This document shows positions 4,980 through 6,764 of a stretch of 6,764 bases of DNA, piece by piece. A program made the translations under genes and the position numbers. The notes beneath the pieces are model-generated. The model ran no database searches and was not told the origin of the DNA. It was given only the letters and a program-made list of their open reading frames with translations. Position 1 is the first letter of the stretch, and every line of letters begins with the position of its first letter. Source of the stretch: Anaerolineae bacterium (lineage in GTDB: Bacteria; Chloroflexota; Anaerolineae; JACIWR01); assembly GCA_021162125.1 (NCBI GenBank), contig JAGGZG010000265.1, positions 1 through 6,764 on the forward strand. Reading direction: 5' to 3'.

Positions 4980-6241
4980 GTTTTCACCCTCTCGATCATC
5001 CAATCCAACACTTGCTCATCGGTGGGTCGAGGAGACTCCACAACTTTCTTCAAAGGCAAGGGCACGTTGTCCATGCGATAGGCAGTGCCCGCCGCACTGA
5101 CCCCATAGATAGCAGTGGGCAACATCACCCGCGCCACCTGGGCCGTGAGATTTATCTCCGGGTCAAGGACAATGGTGGGAATCTGGCTCAACCGTTGGGC
5201 CGCCTGGCGCGGAAAGTGGGCCACCGGATCGGAAGCGATGATCAGTGCCGCGTCGGCCTCCCCACGGGCCAGCACGTCCACCGCCGTGAACTCGCCGGGA
5301 TTGTACTGCGGGTAACCCCGCGCGAAATTCACCGCAAAAGGATAACCGGTCTGCCAGGTCAGGGTGCTGTCTGCCCCGGCCACGTTGCCATGGCCGCGCA
5401 TGGGCATGGTGGTGAAGCGGGTGTAAGCATTCAACTCGGCGACCAGAGCCAGCAGTTCGGCCACGTTGAGATGCTTCCCGCCTGTCTGCGTCACCCCCAT
5501 GCCGAAGAAGATCACCCCAAAACGGCAGCTTTTCATGCGCTCCACTAAGTCCTGCAATTGGACTACCCCTACCCCACCGACCTCGTCCACGTCCAGGTGC
5601 TGGCCTTTCAACAGGGCACGCAACGCGGCCAGTACCTCGAAATCGCAACCAGGGCGCACCTGCAAGAAAATGTCCGCCCGCCTGGAGCTGGCCGTGGGCC
5701 GCACGTCCACAACCACCACGGTGCGATCTTTGCGTCCATTGGGGGTGAGCTTGCCCTTGGCCAGCGCCGAGTAGCGTGAAAAGTGGCGCTGGTGGGCCTC
5801 GGCGGGATTGCAGCCCCAGAAGATGAGCAAATCGGCGCGGTGCTTGACCTCGCCCAGGGTACAAGTAGGCTCACCCTGGTTCTGGATGCCGATGGTGGTT
5901 GGACCGTGACACACGGAAGAGGTGCTGTCAATCGTCGCCCCCAGCAAATCGGCCAGGGCGATGGCTTTACGCTGTGCCTCGGACGCGGTAGAGCTCAGGC
6001 CGTAGATGAGCGGGCTGGCCGCGTCGTTCAGGATGCGTGCTGCGGCATCAATAGCCTGCGGCCAGTCTACTTCTTCGCCATTCACTTTTGGTTGCACGGC
6101 CTGGGTGTGAGCGTTGAGAAATAGACTGCGACCGCTGGCGCAGGCATTTTTCACCGCTGTGATACGGCTGTCCTCCACCTCGACGACGATGTCGTCGCAG
6201 AGGCAGCCGCAGAAAGGGCAGACGACGTTTTCTATCTTCAT
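4967..6241 (-). CDS. fmdB: Formylmethanofuran dehydrogenase subunit B (Mo/W catalytic subunit)
   Basis: This 424-residue protein is close in length to archaeal FwdB/FmdB. It belongs to the molybdopterin oxidoreductase superfamily and reduces CO2 to formate, or oxidises formate, at a bis-pterin Mo or W centre. CPFCGCLCDD at the N-terminus (Cys8, Cys11, Cys15) with Cys34 gives the expected [4Fe-4S] ligands. SVCHGP at 109-114 supplies Cys111, matching the metal-ligand cysteine of the archaeal enzyme (Cys, not Sec). Further family blocks are FWGCNPAEAH (141-150), DVRPTAS (179-185), FFGMGVTQTGGKH (245-257), MPMRGHGNVAG (279-289), ASDPVAHFP (336-344) and GTAYRMDNVPL (385-395). The start overlaps the fmdD stop (ATGA), with GGAGGTGG 7 bases upstream. 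Methylotroph FhcB lacks the redox cofactor, so this copy looks catalytically complete. Mo and W cannot be told apart from sequence. Confidence 0.96.
   Translation of the reverse strand: MKIENVVCPFCGCLCDDIVVEVEDSRITAVKNACASGRSLFLNAHTQAVQPKVNGEEVDWPQAIDAAARILNDAASPLIYGLSSTASEAQRKAIALADLLGATIDSTSSVCHGPTTIGIQNQGEPTCTLGEVKHRADLLIFWGCNPAEAHQRHFSRYSALAKGKLTPNGRKDRTVVVVDVRPTASSRRADIFLQVRPGCDFEVLAALRALLKGQHLDVDEVGGVGVVQLQDLVERMKSCRFGVIFFGMGVTQTGGKHLNVAELLALVAELNAYTRFTTMPMRGHGNVAGADSTLTWQTGYPFAVNFARGYPQYNPGEFTAVDVLARGEADAALIIASDPVAHFPRQAAQRLSQIPTIVLDPEINLTAQVARVMLPTAIYGVSAAGTAYRMDNVPLPLKKVVESPRPTDEQVLDWMIERVKTCLA
4985..4990 (-). promoter_or_regulatory. Ribosome binding site supporting the 4979 start of fmdA
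   Basis: AGGGTG lies 5 bases before ATG 4979, inside the last codons of fmdB. The in-frame ATG at 5003 has no comparable site upstream and would add eight residues not expected for the family, so the shorter start is preferred. Confidence 0.55.
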
Positions 6242-6567
6242 AATGGCTCCACCTCCGCCTTCAGCCCCTTGGAATCGGGCATCCCTGTACCCTGGGTCTC
6301 CGCCCCAATGAGCACGTTGGCTGCGGGCCCCATGGGCACGAAAATCATTCCCGGTGGGAGCTTTCCCTCTTTCAGTTCGAGCTCCGTCTCGCCGAAAGCC
6401 GTGCGCACGCGGACGCGCCGCCCTGCCTCAACGCCCAGGTGCTCTCTATCTTCGTGATTCATGCTCACGAATCCCGTCGCCAGGCGGTATTCGGCGGAAT
6501 CTTTCCCTTTATGCAGCGCCGCTCCTTGCTTAGATGTACGTCCTGTGATCAGGATGAACTCAGGCAT
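6238..6567 (-). CDS. fmdD: Formylmethanofuran dehydrogenase subunit D (molybdopterin dinucleotide-binding)
   Basis: This 109-residue protein is the small beta-barrel molybdopterin dinucleotide-binding domain, which in archaeal Fwd/Fmd is a separate subunit completing the catalytic site of subunit B. Supporting motifs are ITGRTSKQG (7-15), SMNHEDREHLGV (35-46), a GETELEL strand, VPMGPAANVL (77-86) and GTGMPDSKG (93-101), all typical of FwdD and of the C-terminal domain of related oxidoreductases. I choose ATG 6567 over ATG 6573 because the AGGAGG at 6582-6577 is 9 bases away from the former and only 3 from the latter. It overlaps the upstream gene by 8 bases and fmdB by 4. Presence of this gene supports a cofactor-bearing complex, since methylotroph Fhc has no such subunit. 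Confidence 0.93.
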   Translation of the reverse strand: MPEFILITGRTSKQGAALHKGKDSAEYRLATGFVSMNHEDREHLGVEAGRRVRVRTAFGETELELKEGKLPPGMIFVPMGPAANVLIGAETQGTGMPDSKGLKAEVEPL

Positions 6568-6764
6568 GGTCATCGTCCTCCTCGTTCCTCATCGGCTCAC
6601 CTACCTCTCGCCGTACCATCTCTACCGCCACCAGAAGACGGCGCCAGCACTCATCGCGCGTCTCACCTTGGGCCAGCACGGTGCAGATGGGATGCCGCGC
6701 CGCTATTTTCTCCCCCGGAAAGGGGATGTCCCGCCGCCCCTTCTCCCGCCAACCCGACGTCTCC
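6560..6764 (-). CDS. C-terminal end of probable ATP-grasp family protein (5' part beyond window)
   Basis: The frame is open from the window edge to a TGA at 6562-6560, giving 67 residues. The tail reads DIPFPGEKIAARHPICTVLAQGETRDECWRRL followed by a charged end, in two parts: DIPFPGEKI (12-20) and PICTVLAQGETRDECWRRL (25-43). The pattern 'Asp-x-Pro-x-Pro-Gly ... Pro-x-Cys-Thr-Val-Leu-Ala-x-Gly-x-Thr' is typical of the C-terminus of ATP-grasp carboligase-like proteins. One such protein (often called Orf17) occurs in tetrahydromethanopterin C1 gene clusters of methylotrophs. By context it may act in methanofuran or tetrahydromethanopterin cofactor synthesis. That role is inference, because the catalytic part is outside the window. 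It overlaps fmdD and so is probably in the same operon. Confidence 0.6.
   Translation of the reverse strand, partial: ETSGWREKGRRDIPFPGEKIAARHPICTVLAQGETRDECWRRLLVAVEMVRREVGEPMRNEEDDDHA
6577..6582 (-). promoter_or_regulatory. AGGAGG site deciding the fmdD start
   Basis: A perfect AGGAGG lies within the last codons of the upstream gene. Its distance is 3 bases to the ATG at 6573 and 9 bases to the ATG at 6567, so the second ATG is the more likely initiator. Confidence 0.6.

Noticed and set aside
5163..5864. A 233-codon minus-strand frame overlapping fmdB in another frame
   Set aside because: It is rich in Arg, Gly, Ala and Pro with no motif, while the fmdB frame carries the conserved sequence.

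Overview
The window suggests an uncultured, GC-rich genome, more likely bacterial than archaeal. Evidence for this is the strong AGGAGG-type ribosome binding sites, a bacterial-looking M20 peptidase, and several palindromic dispersed repeats of kinds common in bacterial metagenome assemblies (for example Chloroflexota-like genomes). The phylum cannot be fixed from this sequence alone. Every gene I can support is on the minus strand, so transcription runs from high to low coordinates.

The main content (about 2400 to 6764) is a tightly overlapping operon for archaeal-type C1 metabolism. In transcription order it holds: the C-terminal end of a probable ATP-grasp protein; fmdD, the molybdopterin dinucleotide-binding subunit of formylmethanofuran dehydrogenase; fmdB, its molybdenum/tungsten catalytic subunit; fmdA, its amidohydrolase-type subunit; and ftr, formylmethanofuran:tetrahydromethanopterin formyltransferase. 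Each gene overlaps the next by 4 to 13 bases. FmdB keeps the N-terminal iron-sulfur cysteines and the putative metal-ligand cysteine, and a separate FmdD is present. The complex therefore looks redox-competent (CO2 or formate to formylmethanofuran), unlike the redox-dead formyltransferase/hydrolase (Fhc) complex of aerobic methylotrophs. FmdC is not in the window.

fmdA carries two short, GC-rich, hairpin-forming segments that are read in frame as Gly/Pro-rich peptides. They share a core sequence, lie in opposite orientations, and sit where other FmdA proteins have no extra residues. They look like a mobile palindromic repeat that entered a coding gene twice.

From 1997 to 2403 there is no convincing gene. 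The region holds at least three inverted-repeat structures, including a 98-bp dispersed-repeat-like element. Next comes a complete M20 metallopeptidase-family gene (650 to 1996), with no evident link to the C1 operon. Between 446 and 649 is another dispersed-repeat-like palindrome and a small hairpin. The low-coordinate edge (1 to 445) holds a GTG-started gene, truncated by the window, for a small membrane-anchored protein of unknown function.
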